Made by a program: the position numbers and the translations under genes. Below, in pieces: positions 36,889 through 48,478 of a stretch of 64,000 nt of DNA; positions within the stretch are counted from its first letter, which is position 1, and each line of letters opens with the position of its first letter. Origin of the DNA: Talaromyces rugulosus (taxonomy: Eukaryota; Ascomycota; Eurotiomycetes; Eurotiales; Trichocomaceae). The stretch spans positions 1,054,001 through 1,118,000 of the forward strand of contig NC_049566.1 in NCBI RefSeq assembly GCF_013368755.1, in the 5' to 3' direction. The notes under the pieces are model-generated. The model had not been told where the DNA came from. It did no database searches and worked only from the letters and a program-made list of their open reading frames with translations.

Positions 36889-37365
36889 TCAAGCCGGCCG
36901 GCAATTGTAGCAGATTGTGTGAGAGCAGCTCACACACATTGGCTGGTTATCGTACATCTTTGGACCGTCGTTGCACTGGCAGCAATAATATAAATTGCTA
37001 GGCATTTGCCTTAAGAGACCGCCAAAGTTGAAAATATTGTACGTATCCATTGCCTGCGGTCCGGGCATGAGTGGACGACGCGCGGTTGGCGTCAAGGAGG
37101 AGGGAGCAATGCATGCTCGTTCGAGATGGACCGGTTGGTTGTATAGCGTTTCTGCAGGTCGAAGTTTGTTGCAGGTGTGAGTATTTCCGATTGACGAGAA
37201 GTTTTGTCGGCGAGAGAGCATTTGGGATACAGTATGCATATCCACGCTTTCCATGTCGCATTGTCCACAGCGCGGCGCGGCGCAATTTGGGCAGAAGACG
37301 TCAAGGGTCACGTTCCAGGGACCAAGATTGCACTTGCAGCAGTACCAGACAGGTGATTCAGGCAT
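36889..37365 (-). CDS. Small Cys-rich protein with two CCxC-GP zinc-ribbon modules
   Basis: A single exon gives 158 residues from ATG 37365 (MPESPVWYCC). An upstream in-frame ATG at 37443 would add 26 hydrophobic residues that imitate a signal peptide. I prefer the internal start because the first module begins five residues later and the extra DNA looks like a leader. Two copies of one module flank a Ser/Pro-rich linker: WYCCKCNLGP then C-x2-C-x4-C-x2-C near the N-terminus, and YYCCQCNDGP with the same tail at the C-terminus. Each has six or seven cysteines spaced as paired zinc knuckles. The module recurs at 40162-40407. I do not recognise a named family; zinc binding is inferred and the function is unknown. 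If the upstream ATG is used the protein could be secreted, with disulphides instead of zinc. Confidence 0.72.
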   Translation of the reverse strand: MPESPVWYCCKCNLGPWNVTLDVFCPNCAAPRCGQCDMESVDMHTVSQMLSRRQNFSSIGNTHTCNKLRPAETLYNQPVHLERACIAPSSLTPTARRPLMPGPQAMDTYNIFNFGGLLRQMPSNLYYCCQCNDGPKMYDNQPMCVSCSHTICYNCRPA

Positions 37366-37443
37366 GGTTGGATAATATGTGGAAGTGGTAATGGGTGTGG
37401 ATAATGAAGATGTCAACAACAAGATGACTATAATCTTTCTCAC

Positions 37444-40161
37444 TCTGTTTTGTTGACTAGAGGAAGGTTTGATGTCTGGGATGATGATATTCTGAAACGA
37501 TGGAGAGAAGAGAAGAATCTTGGGAAGGGGAATTACTTCTTCTTATAAAGTCAATGGGAGCAAGTGAAATAACCAGCACAGCCAACAAGGGGCCCCGTAA
37601 ACGGCTTCTGTGAAAAGCACCAGTGAAACAAAGATGAAGCTAGGGATTGTGGCTTTGCCTTATGGGTGAAAGTGAAGGTGAATTCGCCCAGAAGATCAAT
37701 CTAGCCCGTCAGGCAGACAGGACCACAGCAGTGAATAAATGCATACCAAAATGCCTTCTAAAGCAGGCAGTCATGGGACTCTGTATGCGCCTTGTCCAGG
37801 CAAACACCCTCGAGCGGGCCAATCAGAGAGCCCAGAAGCAAGGAGCCACAAGAACATCATAAAATGACTGTATTATACCTGTTAACAGAGTCAAGCGCTG
37901 CGAGTCTGCCTAGCCTGCCAGGGCCGTGTTTGCCTGCGGTGGATCATTTTAGGGCTAGAAGGCATCGAGGCACCGAACCTAGAGAAACTGCGCTAGTCCT
38001 ACATCGTACGCCGGGGCAATCATTGCCGTTACATCGAACATTGAGGACCAAATAATATAACTTCTTTCTCTTTCATTCTGTTCAGTTCGTAGACGAAAGA
38101 AGAACTCTCAAATAAACACCTCAAATTGAGCGCCTTTTCCACCCTGGCAAAAGGACGGGCGAGCAGGGCAAGTGGGCGCTGTCAACCGGGGCACACTCGT
38201 TAGTCCGTTACAATACCGTACCGATTTACTACATGTAATATTCTTATGCAGACCAGACAAACCAATAACCAATGTTTTAAAGAGATCATAATAACAGTAA
38301 TAATAATATCTAACAAATTAAGCTGGTTATCGCGCACACTGTAATCCCAGCAGAGATCCCAGTTGCAGATGATCTAGTCTGCTTCATAGCCACAGTAGTA
38401 GACTAAAACCTTGCCGTTGCGCCGGGGCAAAGAACCCGCTCATTAGTTATTAAGGCGCGGGGCGTTTGTTTACTCATCTGTAACAAAATGAAGCAGACGG
38501 GCAACAGGATAGTGGAGGCTGTGTGGGAAATAAAAAAACTCAAACAGGGGGGAAAGGAGACAGACCTGAGCTGTGTTTTGCACCTAATTCATGATACATG
38601 CCTTGGTTTCACCCGGTTAGGAAGCCTTGCCGCAATACAATTTTTGATCGGTGAGCTGGACAAATAAACTGCAGCTATAAAAGAAAAAAAAAAAATTTTT
38701 CTCTTGTACATGGGTGGTGACAGGGACGCGTAACTTCATTAAATCAAAGATCCAATCGAAATGCCAGCATGCTTGTTCTGATATGCAACTAAATGCGCCT
38801 CGGGCCACCGATCTTCAAACGTCTCCAATTCCCGCCGTTCATTCGCCTTTCACCCGCCGATTTTATTTCATTTTAAATTTATTCATTTTTTAACTTCCCT
38901 ACTTCAAAGTGAGAGAGAAAAAAGAAGAAGAAGAAGAAGAAAAACAATGCTTGGCTGCTGCCATTTCATCGAAATCAGGCGGCCAGGAAACAATACTTTC
39001 CGTATCGGGAAGAATCCGGATTTACCCGTTTAGGCGATTAAGGGCCCAGGGCTAGGGCACAAAGTCATCTGATGGCTAATGCAGCGAATAATGATGCAAT
39101 CTGCAAATTCTGCATAGTTACGGGATAACATGATCAATGATGCAAATAGCCACCGTTTTCCGGGCGACGGAATAAGAGCGTGTTTGCCTGGAAAAAATTT
39201 TTAAAATGTAATGCGATTAGTCTATGACATCAGCGACAATGGGTTCGATTATCGCTACCCCAGCAGTTCAAGAGCTGCTGCAGGTGTTTGATAGGTTCCC
39301 TGCACTTGCAAGGATCCCAAGCAGGCACTGCGCAGCTAAGTGACTGTTATCAACAAGGTATATTGCCTATGAGGCAGAACACGGATACATCTCCGCGTTT
39401 TCCCTTTGATTTTTTCTTCTTCTTTATTTTACTTTTCTATTCTATTCTATTCTATTTCGCTTTTAGAGAAGAAGAAAAAAAAGCAAAGATGCAGTGTCTG
39501 CCTTGCAAGGCATTTTTACGGGGACCCCGCAAATAACCGATCGCTGCCTAGATTCAAGCCTGCAGCTGATGGCATCACCGAAACATTCATATTTCATATA
39601 AAAAGAAAAAGAAAAGAAAGGAGAAAGAAAATTATGACTGGATTCTCCAAGCGAGTGCTGATCGTGGTGATAAATTATATCGCCATGCATAGATGGATTG
39701 AGGCGGAGCCAGGCATTGCGGCTCTTTTGCCCCGCATGCATGTGCTGGGGCGCTTGCGTCAATCAACCATCAAGCTATTCGCGTCCATGACTCACCCCTC
39801 AGTGTGGTGAGGATCGGGGTTCGGAGCTGGCCGATGCTGGTAACTAGGGAGAGGAAGTTGTCTTTGTCAATTTGTTCTCGTTTGCAGACATAGTGGTATG
39901 GTTATCAATAGTAATAAAATGATATTAAGGGTCCGAACCGGAATAATCTATCTATAACACGCTCTTGCAAGACAAAAATATTTCAAATAAGACATTCATA
40001 ACCGGAATCACTTGCTGAAGAGCAAAGGCCATGGGGAAGTGTAGAAACATGGGAAGCGTAGAAGCGAAGCATGGGAAGCGTAAAAGGGCGGGAAAGAATA
40101 TCGTCAGGGACTGAGTAGGGGACAGCCGGCGAAGCGAGTCGAGAAGAAAATTGCCTGTCCC
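37444..40161. other. Gene-sparse region with simple repeats
   Basis: About 2.7 kb without a supportable gene. A GAA-type microsatellite lies at about 38923-38941 and a TTCTA pentanucleotide repeat (four-plus copies) at about 39435-39456. Several T/A runs lie at 38680-38700 and 39470-39480. Open frames here (e.g. 37647-37862, 39406-39810) are short and compositionally odd. Confidence 0.45.
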
Positions 40162-40407
40162 CTATTTTCGTGGTTTTGGGTGGCTTTCCACCTTGCAACG
40201 GCTGCATTTCTCAAGTTGACATGATGCACAATGATCCTGCCACAAAGGATGCGGTCCATCTCCACAATCACAACAGAACCATTTTTTTTCTTCTTCGTCG
40301 TATAGAGGATTATTCTGTAGACCAAAAGTCCATTCTTCAGCGAGCTGCTTAGCGACGATGTTGTTTTTTGCACCACGAGCAGCCATGTTTTTCAAGACGA
40401 AAGCCAT
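40162..40407 (-). CDS. Small protein with one CCxC-GP zinc-ribbon module
   Basis: A single exon from ATG 40407 encodes 81 residues, beginning MAFVLKNMAARGAKN. The C-terminal half holds one module, WFCCDCGDGPHPLWQDHC followed by C-x4-C-x2-C, and ends SHPKPRK. The spacing matches the two modules of the gene at 36889-37365: aromatic pair, CCxC, two residues, GP, seven or eight residues, then C-x2-C-x4-C-x2-C. The two genes therefore look like members of one small family 3 kb apart on the same strand. A longer in-frame extension upstream reads as leader, not protein. Metal binding is inferred and the function is unknown. Confidence 0.6.
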   Translation of the reverse strand: MAFVLKNMAARGAKNNIVAKQLAEEWTFGLQNNPLYDEEEKKWFCCDCGDGPHPLWQDHCASCQLEKCSRCKVESHPKPRK

Positions 40408-42220
40408 ATTGAATCGAAGACTAGCATAATAAAAAATGTTAATCCCGAACAACTGCATCGAGAGAGAGTCCAAACTTACTAGAGGGTATATCAGATGGTT
40501 TTCACTGATTGAGAGTATACATGCGATTTGCAGTGACAAAAGACATTCCATCGATGCAGCTTTAAATAGTATACCACGTCGCACAAGTATCAACCTTGGG
40601 CGCTACCAGGCGAGCGATAGCATCATAGCAATGCCTGCGAACAACGGCGAGGGCAACGGTGAGGGCGACGAGGCTTTACCCTGGCCACCACATTGTGGAA
40701 GGTCATAGGTCGACACTGTAGTAAGGCACATTTGATCACACACTTGGTCAACCCGGCGGACCACAGATTCGCCCAAAAGAGCCTGTCCTGTGGCTATGCT
40801 TTCTTGCCCTTCCTCTGCCCACATCCTCTCAAAACCGGGCGCGGTGACGGATTCGGCACCGACGTAGGCTGTGGCTTCATGGGCGACTTGACTTGCGCGC
40901 CAGGGCGACCTGGTGTAACGAGGTGCACAACACGGAGGGAGGGAGATCCATCACGAAGAGCCGGGAGCATCGCCTCTCCGGTTTCCCCCACGGTGTTCAA
41001 GGCGTTTCTGGTCTTAAACTCGCAGGCAGCAAAAGTAACGGATGACTAAGCGGCGAAGGGGGAGGAGGTGAGCCAGCCTGATATGGGCGAAACAAGCTCG
41101 TTCTACCACTGCGACTGCTCTCGGGGGGAGAGAGGAATAGGTGCGGACCAAGGGTGAGATATTTCTTTCGAGTTGAGAAGAAGGGTCAGCCAGCCTTTAA
41201 ATAAACGAGTTGAGCCGCATGTTCGGGACGAGGAGTACTTACATGGGGGCCTTTACACCATTTGCGGCACGGTTATGTGATTTTTCGTGGGCCTTGGGAC
41301 CAAAGGAACCTGTCAAGTGACGATAAACCACGCCACTTATGTTTGAAAGAGCCGGTTTTTCCTCGAAGGTGGTGTTGGGCCAGACGATGATAGGAAAGTA
41401 CTACTACCCCGCACAGGCGCTTTCAGCTTCAGCCTGCTGCCAACAATGTTGGCCTTCCATTTCACGGCAGAAAGTGATACCACGGAGAGTTGAGGCTCTG
41501 CTTCAAAAGAGGAAACTGCTGGATTGAAACGTATCCTTCTTTTTCCCATGCTGGTTTCTGGAGAAATATGATGGAAAAGAGATGGTTATGAACATGGGAT
41601 GTTTGGCCCGCAGACAGGTGCGGGGTCTGATGCAACAACAACAACCACCACAACAAGAAGCATGTGGACTAACGGGTTCGAGCGGAGCACGTCACCTGTG
41701 ATAGCTCTCATTAGTCTATTGTTGAGAGAACATGCATACAAGTTGGATATCGGCCTCACGTTGTTATATGTTGAAGCCGAATTCAATGCGGGTTGTTTAG
41801 GTGACGCGTGGTCCCCGGTTACACGAGAATATCAAATTGTTTGGTTACTCCAGGAAGATATATTCTGGGCTGTTTGTTGTTCTTATGTGACATGCTACTC
41901 GAGAAATCCAAGTATAAGTACGGAGAGCCGCCGAGGTACTGTATATAAACAGAAAGAAGCATATTCCATCGATTAGTCAAGGTATGTATGTGTAAAATGA
42001 AGATATATAGATATATAGACATGATATGAAATCAGATATAAAGAGTGAGCCTTGGGGAGTGCATCAAGGGTAAAACCGGTAACAAGGACCATGTCGGATG
42101 ACCCAATTGAAGTACTAGTTCACAAGGCCGAGGGGCCAGGGCCGATCCAGCTTTCGGCACGTGCCTCGAGAATCGGAAATATATACACCGATAACTTTTG
42201 GACATAAATCGTAAACTTCT
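40408..42220. other. Gene-sparse region
   Basis: No supported gene. Open frames at 40693-41049 (+), 40794-41000 (-), 41337-41549 (-) and 41599-41976 (+) overlap one another, lack domains and have no partner exons. A CAA/CCA-rich stretch lies at 41630-41660. Confidence 0.4.
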
Positions 42221-42517
42221 TTATCGGGAATCAGAGGTGGATCGGCCCCAGGCAGAAGGCCGCCAGTTACTGCCGGTGGAGTTCTTGGACATGCTTCCGG
42301 CTGGTGAGGTTGGCGACGGGCTGGTGTACACGTACTCGCCGTCCACGTATTGTGCGTCGTTGAATAGCGTGGCACGTTGCCGTCGCCGTGTGTATCGTTG
42401 CTCGAGGCGATAGACTTCGAGCCCTGCACAAACGCAAAGCAGTTAGTTTGGTGACAGTTAAGGAGCTGCTCGTGGCTTGGAGGGCTTACTGCTCTGTAGC
42501 CTGTCTAGAAACCCCAT
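42221..42517 (-). CDS. Conserved-looking 76-residue spliced small protein
   Basis: Two exons (42490-42517, 42221-42423) encode 76 residues. The first exon gives MGFLDRLQS. A GTAAGC donor and a GTGCAG acceptor remove 66 bases and complete an Arg codon. The second exon reads RLEVYRLEQRYTRRRQRATLFNDAQYVDGEYVY, then a Ser/Pro/Gly-rich tail ending STSDSR. The basic YRLEQRYTRRRQR helix and the AQYVDGEYVY motif match my memory of a short uncharacterised protein common in Eurotiales, but I cannot confirm it. A different frame of the second exon stays open longer (to 42115), which hides the true frame. No signal peptide or membrane span is present. Function unknown. Confidence 0.72.
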
Positions 42518-43913
42518 GATTGTGGATGAAGATTTTGTATATCGGGAGGTATATAGCCGGCCAGTACTGGTATAGGCCTCACAAAGGCCGGCAGCGAGTG
42601 GAAGAAACGTAGGGGCTGGTAGCTTGAGAGAAAGACGGTGGTAAAGCTAAGGATGTCGGTCAGCACATGGATCATCACGGTCGAGAGTAGGGAAGAAGGC
42701 TACCTGTAGTAAGGGAGCAGACAAGATCGCACAGTCTGTGAGGCTGGTAGTAGTCCCAATGGATCGATTACATGGATCTTGCAGACACACGAGGCTGGGC
42801 GAGCGAAGAAGAGATCAATTGCAGAGAGGATCGCACTAGGCCAGTCACGACATCAATTGCACGCATATATACTAGCAGAATAAGGAAGGACGAAAGCACG
42901 ACGGTCGAATGAGGGGACAGCAGGATATCGCTGCAGCAACTAACTAACTTATGGAGTAAGAGAGAGAGAGAGAGAGAGAGAAGAGCAATTTCCCAATTTC
43001 CAGGGGATGCGGATGTCTAGATCGGCCTAGCCTGGTTCTAGCGGGCCGTCTTGTTGCTAGCGACACGGCGAGACGGCCAGTGCTCTCCGCCGTCACTCTC
43101 TCCACGCCCACGAGGCACGGCCACAACGCCAGCGAGTCAGCTCTCGCAACCAGAACGATGCAAGGGGGCCAGAAAACCCTAAATAATAAGGCCGCAGCGA
43201 GTCAACAGCCGGCTGCTTTGCATTCTCTTTCATCCCATCCACCTTCAAGACACCAACACGCCGCTGCCACAGGCCTCTCGAAGAAACATCAACTCCAGAC
43301 CGAGCCGTGAAACTGCCGACAGACGCCAAGGATCGGAGATATTATTGCGACGCCAGAGCTAGGATCATAATTCATAATACTAGTAAATACGCTGCTGGTG
43401 GGGGGAGGATTCAACGTGCAACAAAGCAGATTGCGACTTCAACCCCCCGCACGGAGGAGTCCGAGAGCGACCATCTATAGCAGCAGCGGTAATGTTATAA
43501 TATACTAACTATCGCCCTGGCAGGCTGGTACCTGACTACCTGTACTACCTGAACGTTCAGTGTTATCATCAACAGTCAATCCCCATTGGGTCGGCGCCAA
43601 CTAGTTTCAAACTGGCACCGCATGGTTTTCCCTTCTCCCGGAAAAACGGCTCCAGTCCTCATTAGTGAACCATGGTGAATTATGAACTAACGAACCGCCG
43701 TCGAAGTTAACCTGGTCTAGCAGCCATTTAAACTTTGTGGACATGGCTGTGGTTTCGTTTCGCAACCGTGGGGAGATTTATCGAACAGTATGAATATTCC
43801 CAGGAAATCAGTCTTCTATATACATTTATGTACAGGCGAACAACACCTCGCTCGCTTATGCTTCTTGCCCTATAAGGCGCTGCCCACCGCGAGAAACCCG
43901 ACTCATCTATCGT
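42518..43913. other. Intergenic region with an AG microsatellite
   Basis: No gene is supported over about 1.4 kb. An (AG)n run of about 11 units lies at 42959-42981. The frames at 43080-43329 on both strands are mutual antisense shadows without domains. Confidence 0.4.
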
Positions 43914-46429
43914 CTATTTGGCTGGCTTGCTCAGGTCTGTTGGCGCGGACGCCTCCGGCACCTCCGACTCCGGCCCGGTTTCGAGTTGTCGTTCCAGGTC
44001 AACGTCCTGTGCGAGAGACACTTCTTGAGCTGTTCGTTATCGCGTCAGTAACGAGTCATTTATTTGGCACCAGAAACAAAAGCAAAGAGCGCTTACCGTG
44101 CCATAAGTTTGCATAGACACCTTTCTGCTCAAGCAATTCGGTGTGCGTGCCGCTCTCGACGACATGCCCGTCCTTGAGCACCAGGATCTGGTCACTATCG
44201 TAGATGGTACGTAGCCGATGCGCTACAAACACACTGGTGCGTGCCTTCTCTTTGATTATGCTGTTGATATTTTGTAGAAGCGCCTGTTCCGTATATGTAT
44301 CCAAGGCCGAGGTCTAGACGTTTGATCAATCAGCATTCACCCAGCATATCCAAATGCATTTTCACAACTCACCGCTTCGTCAAAGAAAAGTAGCGGCGGG
44401 TCTTTGAGAATCAGCCGCGACACTGCAAGTCGTTGCTTCTCTCCGCCGGAAATCATCATTCCACGCTCACCCACTGCCGTGTTGTATCCGTCGGGGAGTC
44501 TCTGAATAAGCTCATGCACGTGCGCTCTTTCCGCAGCTTTCTGGACTTCCTCGCTAGTCGAGTCGATCTTTCCATACCGGATATTGTGCTCGATCGTGTC
44601 GTTGAAAAGGGTTGTATCTTGAGGCACCACGCCAATTGACTGGCGTAGGCTCTCCAATGTCACGTCCCGCACATCTTGCCCATCGATCAGAATGCGTCCC
44701 TCCTGCACATCGTAGAATCGGAACAGAAGTCTAAGAATCGTAGACTTTCCGCAGCCACTCGGCCCAACGACGGCAAATTTGGCTCCGGCGGGGACTGTAA
44801 AGCTGGCGTTTTTGAGAATTGGCCGGTCAGGATGGTATCCAAATGTCACATTCTCAAAGCGAATCTCGCCTCCGCGAGATAGATCCAAGACCTTGGCGTC
44901 TGGCTGCTCCTTGACAGTAACATTGACCTTTTGCAAATTGAACAGGGTTTCCATGTCAAGCAGAGATTGTCTCAGTTCACGATAGACAGATCCCAAGAAA
45001 TTGAGAGGCACCGATAGCTGAAAGACGAGTTGATTGACCATGACTAGGTCTCCCACTGTCAACTGGCCCGTTGCAACTCCGTCTGCGGCCAAGTACATCA
45101 TGGCCGCTAATGCACTGGAAAAGATCATGTTCTGGCCCGAGTTCAAAAATGCAAGAGACGTCGTCACCTTGATAGACGCATTTTCGTACGCTTTGAGTGC
45201 GCGGTCATATCGTGCTCCTTCGTAGGCCTCATTGTTGAAATACTTGACCGCTTCGTAATTTATCAAAGAGTCAACTGCTACTGTCGCCCCCTTGTTGTCT
45301 GCAGCATTTGCTTGCTTCCGAAATTTCGTTCGCCACGCTGTAGTCGTGATGGTGAACGCGGTATACGCAACCATGGTCCCCACCGTGATGGCTGCAAATT
45401 GGAAACCATATTGATAGGTCTATAAAGAGTTAATCTATATCCAACATATTCAAGGAAATCAAAGAGAAAAATACCAGAATTCCGCACACCATGGAGATCT
45501 CTAATGCAGTCGGGAAAACATGGAAGACCATAGAAGTCAAAAGGAAGCTGATTCCCTTGGTTCCTCTATCGATAGCTCTGGTCAGCCCACCAGTTTGACG
45601 AGTCAGGTGGAAATTCAAATCCAGGCGCAAAAGGTGGTTGAAAACATTTCCTGCGACTTTTCGAATGGCTTTTTGCGCAACGCTCGCAAACACGGCGTTT
45701 CTCAGTTCCTGGAATACTGTTGCACCAATTCTAGTGGCGCCATCTAGAGCCCTGGGTCAGATAAATTCATTGGCAAGAGCAAAACACCAACTAACATGCA
45801 ATTATCATAGCCCCGGCGACAGTGTACGCAGTGCCTCCGACGGCGGCAAAGTCAATATTCATTGAATCAACGATATTCTTGAAATAGAAAGGCACCTCGA
45901 CGTTGAGTATCTGTAGAAAATTGTAAACACTTTTTTCCCCATGCATCTCTGCTAAGATAGAAACCATACCTTTGCTCCAATAAGTAAGGTAAGCGCTGAG
46001 CCGACACGCAGCTTCGTGCCCCAGTCATCCTGCTTACTGTTAGGAACGTTGAGAAATCTAGTACGACCACTCTACCTTTGGCCAAAGATATTTTGCCATT
46101 TCCTTCATTATAGCCCAGTCTGCATTTCTTTGCTCCTTATTTGTCACAGTGGCTTCGCTCAGAAAACCACCCTTCTTCTCCGGCTGATTCGCAGCGGCTG
46201 GTTTTTTAGTTGCATGGCGCGTGCTTCCTGGTTGAGGAGCAAGTTCAGCTGGTGACTGCGGCAGCTGAGACGGCTGGGCAGGTTTCTGCTCCCTCCAGAG
46301 TCGACTTCCTGTAGTAAAGGCGCATATTCGGCTCCGGTTCAGCACGAAGGTCTGCTGCGATCGAAGGTGGAAATTTGCACGGAGATGCGGCAAGTGCGCG
46401 CAAGGTGACCTCGCAGCTTGAAGCATCAT
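43914..46429 (-). CDS. atm1: Atm1, mitochondrial inner-membrane ABC transporter
   Basis: Seven exons (46076-46429, 45970-46029, 45796-45910, 45475-45743, 44373-45419, 44097-44313, 43914-44029) encode 725 residues. The N-terminus ([20 protein letters not shown]) is an Arg-rich presequence. A six-span half-transporter domain follows, with [30 protein letters not shown] and YNEAYE-like coupling segments. The ATPase domain has Walker [10 protein letters not shown] (about 485-493), signature ISGGEKQRL (about 589), Walker B LLFFDEA joined across an intron to TSALD, and the AHRL H-loop. Atm1/ABCB7 exports a glutathione-linked sulphur compound needed for cytosolic Fe-S protein assembly. The third-to-fourth exon join uses the CTCTAG acceptor at 45744, not CCCAG, which gives the expected [16 protein letters not shown]. 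The start is divergent from aim24. Confidence 0.94.
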
Positions 46430-46919
46430 ATTTCTAGAACCACCGACCGGCCACTTCCAGCTGAGTATACGTTCCAGGCGTTCGATTCGAGCTTCAAAAC
46501 AGCATGAGTTTGGGATCTATGGCGTCGGTGGGGGGTTTCATCCGCTCCGCATTCGGCGATTTGATCCGTAGCGAGGAATTTTCGGGGCTCTTGCTTGCTC
46601 GACAGATGGCGTGCGCGGTTGGCGACGAAGAATAAGAAAAACACTTCCTCTCAGCCTGACGACAGAAAGGGGTGTCGGATGCAGTCCATGAGGGAGTAAC
46701 AATATGCAGCTTCAAATGTCGTGATTGCCCGCGGTCCCCCCACACGAGGTGTCTGGATTGGCCCGGAGCTTGGCGCTGGGCTAGGCTAGGCTAGCCCGAC
46801 TGAGCCGAAAAATAACGGAAAGAGCGAACGGTGATGATAGCAAACACTGACGTAGAGCTTCGTTTTCTCTGCCATCGCTCGCTTCTCTCTGCCTTCGCGC
46901 TCATGATCCTGCCATTGCC
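46430..46919. promoter_or_regulatory. Bidirectional promoter region, atm1 / aim24
   Basis: The 490 bases between divergent starts of two nuclear genes for mitochondrial proteins. The first 200 bases contain open frames on the minus strand that are leader sequence. A GGCTAGGCTAGGCTAG direct repeat lies near 46776-46795. Shared control is an inference from position. Confidence 0.45.
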
Positions 46920-48478
46920 ATGAGCCTCACTCTACACAAGGGTGCGACGGCTCTTAGCAGGGCCAATGGATGCTCTCTGTTCCGCTGCCAGCCTATACTT
47001 CGACACGGCGTAAGAAGCATCCAGGTCAAGGCCGCGCCCCGGGGGCAATCAACCACCGTCAATGGAGTTGATTTGCCCATCTCCAGCACGCCTGACAGCG
47101 CTGCCTCTGCCGGTAAGCTTGTATCCGTGACTCTGGGGTGGCCTTTACTGACAGACAATGCGCGCCAGATGCCAAGTTCAACGTCGTCGGTACTCCATAC
47201 TCGCTACTTTCGGTCTCTCTTTCCGCGTCGCAGAACCTATACACTCGAAGGGGTACCTTGGTGGGGCTTAGTGGGAAACCAGACAATGTATTTCTTCTAT
47301 TTCTAGATACTGCGGACCATGTTTAGTGACAAATGGACACTAGGTCATCTCGACGTTGAGCGTTCTCGAACCGTTCCGAAGGGCAGTCGTCGGGATCCCT
47401 TTCTTATACCAGAAGGTGTGCAGAATATCTTAAGGTGACATTCAACAGGCTAATTACGTCTAGATATCTTCTCCTACCCCGGTTCAAGCTTTAGTATCGG
47501 TGCAATCGCCCGCAACGTCGTTCTCGGTAGTCCATCTGGATGGGACGGTTGATTGGATGGTAGCTCAGAGACGAGCCTTGCTCGCATGGACCGGTCATTC
47601 GCTATCTATCCGACCGAGGATCAACACAAATCTGGTTCGTGCTTGTCCTTCCATTCAAGGTATTCGTGCTATTTTCTAACACCGGGGCCGCAGAGCGTGG
47701 TGCACTGGGGTAGCTCACAAGTCACCGGCCGAGGACTGCTCGCTCTCGTCGGAAGAGGACAGGTCTACTCGATAGAGCTGAAGGCAGGAGAACAATACAT
47801 TGCGCATCCTAGGTTGGTTGCCCCAGCGAGACCATTAACTGTCCACTGACAGCGATTCGCAGCAATGTTCTCGCATACACGATATCGACCACGCCGCCGC
47901 AGCCATATCGTTTCAAGTCGACATCGCTACGGTTCCAAATCCCCGGCATGCAAGTCCCAGAGTTTCTTCTGAAATCCCGGTACTTGCGGGACCTGACCGC
48001 CTCGGACACTTGGAAAACGTCGATGAGGATTTTGCACAACGTTCGGACATGGGCTCGGAGGACGATCTGGGGTGACAGAGTGAGCTATCTCCACGTACAT
48101 ACACATCACCCACAAGCTAACATACTGCATTAGCTCTTCCTACAATTTGATGGCCCAGCGACCCTGCTCGTACAGACTCGTGCCACTCGTGTACGCGATA
48201 TTCTGTCCGACCGAGAAGTCAATGAAATAGCCGACACGCCCGCGGGAACCACATTGAATGCTGCCAACAAACTCGAAGACAGCGCATCTGCTGCGCAGAA
48301 AAGCGACTATCAAAAAGCCGCCGAAGAAGCCGTCTCACAAGCCCCGGTTCCGTCGCGAACAGTCGATGAATTAACCCAGGAGATCAAGGGCGTCAGCCAA
48401 TCCATCGCTACTGTCCAAGGCGGTAAAGTTCAATTTGAAAAGCCAGGGGCCAAATCCGAGCCTACCAAGAGCCAGTGA
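46920..48478 (+). CDS. aim24: Aim24, mitochondrial inner-membrane biogenesis protein
   Basis: Seven exons (46920-47112, 47169-47287, 47344-47415, 47464-47634, 47694-47812, 47863-48079, 48134-48478) encode 411 residues. The N-terminus ([23 protein letters not shown]) is a mitochondrial presequence. The AIM24 beta-barrel-like domain (PF01987 type) runs from about residue 66 to 330. Landmarks are [41 protein letters not shown] at an exon joint, [49 protein letters not shown] and [18 protein letters not shown] charged Ala-rich tail follows. Yeast Aim24 sits in the inner membrane and stabilises the MICOS complex and cardiolipin-linked organisation. Exons are unusually small (72-217 nt internally), so the gene is easily mis-modelled; every phase closes in this model. 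Confidence 0.92.

Noticed and set aside
37366..37443. Signal-peptide-like N-terminal extension of the two-module Cys-rich protein
   Set aside because: It is in frame, but its codons read like an A/T-rich leader and the first zinc module starts five residues after the internal ATG. I kept the shorter protein as the call and noted the alternative.
40693..41049. 118-codon open frame in the gene-sparse island
   Set aside because: No domain, no conserved-looking motif, GC-rich stretch with overlapping frames on both strands; chance opening is more likely.
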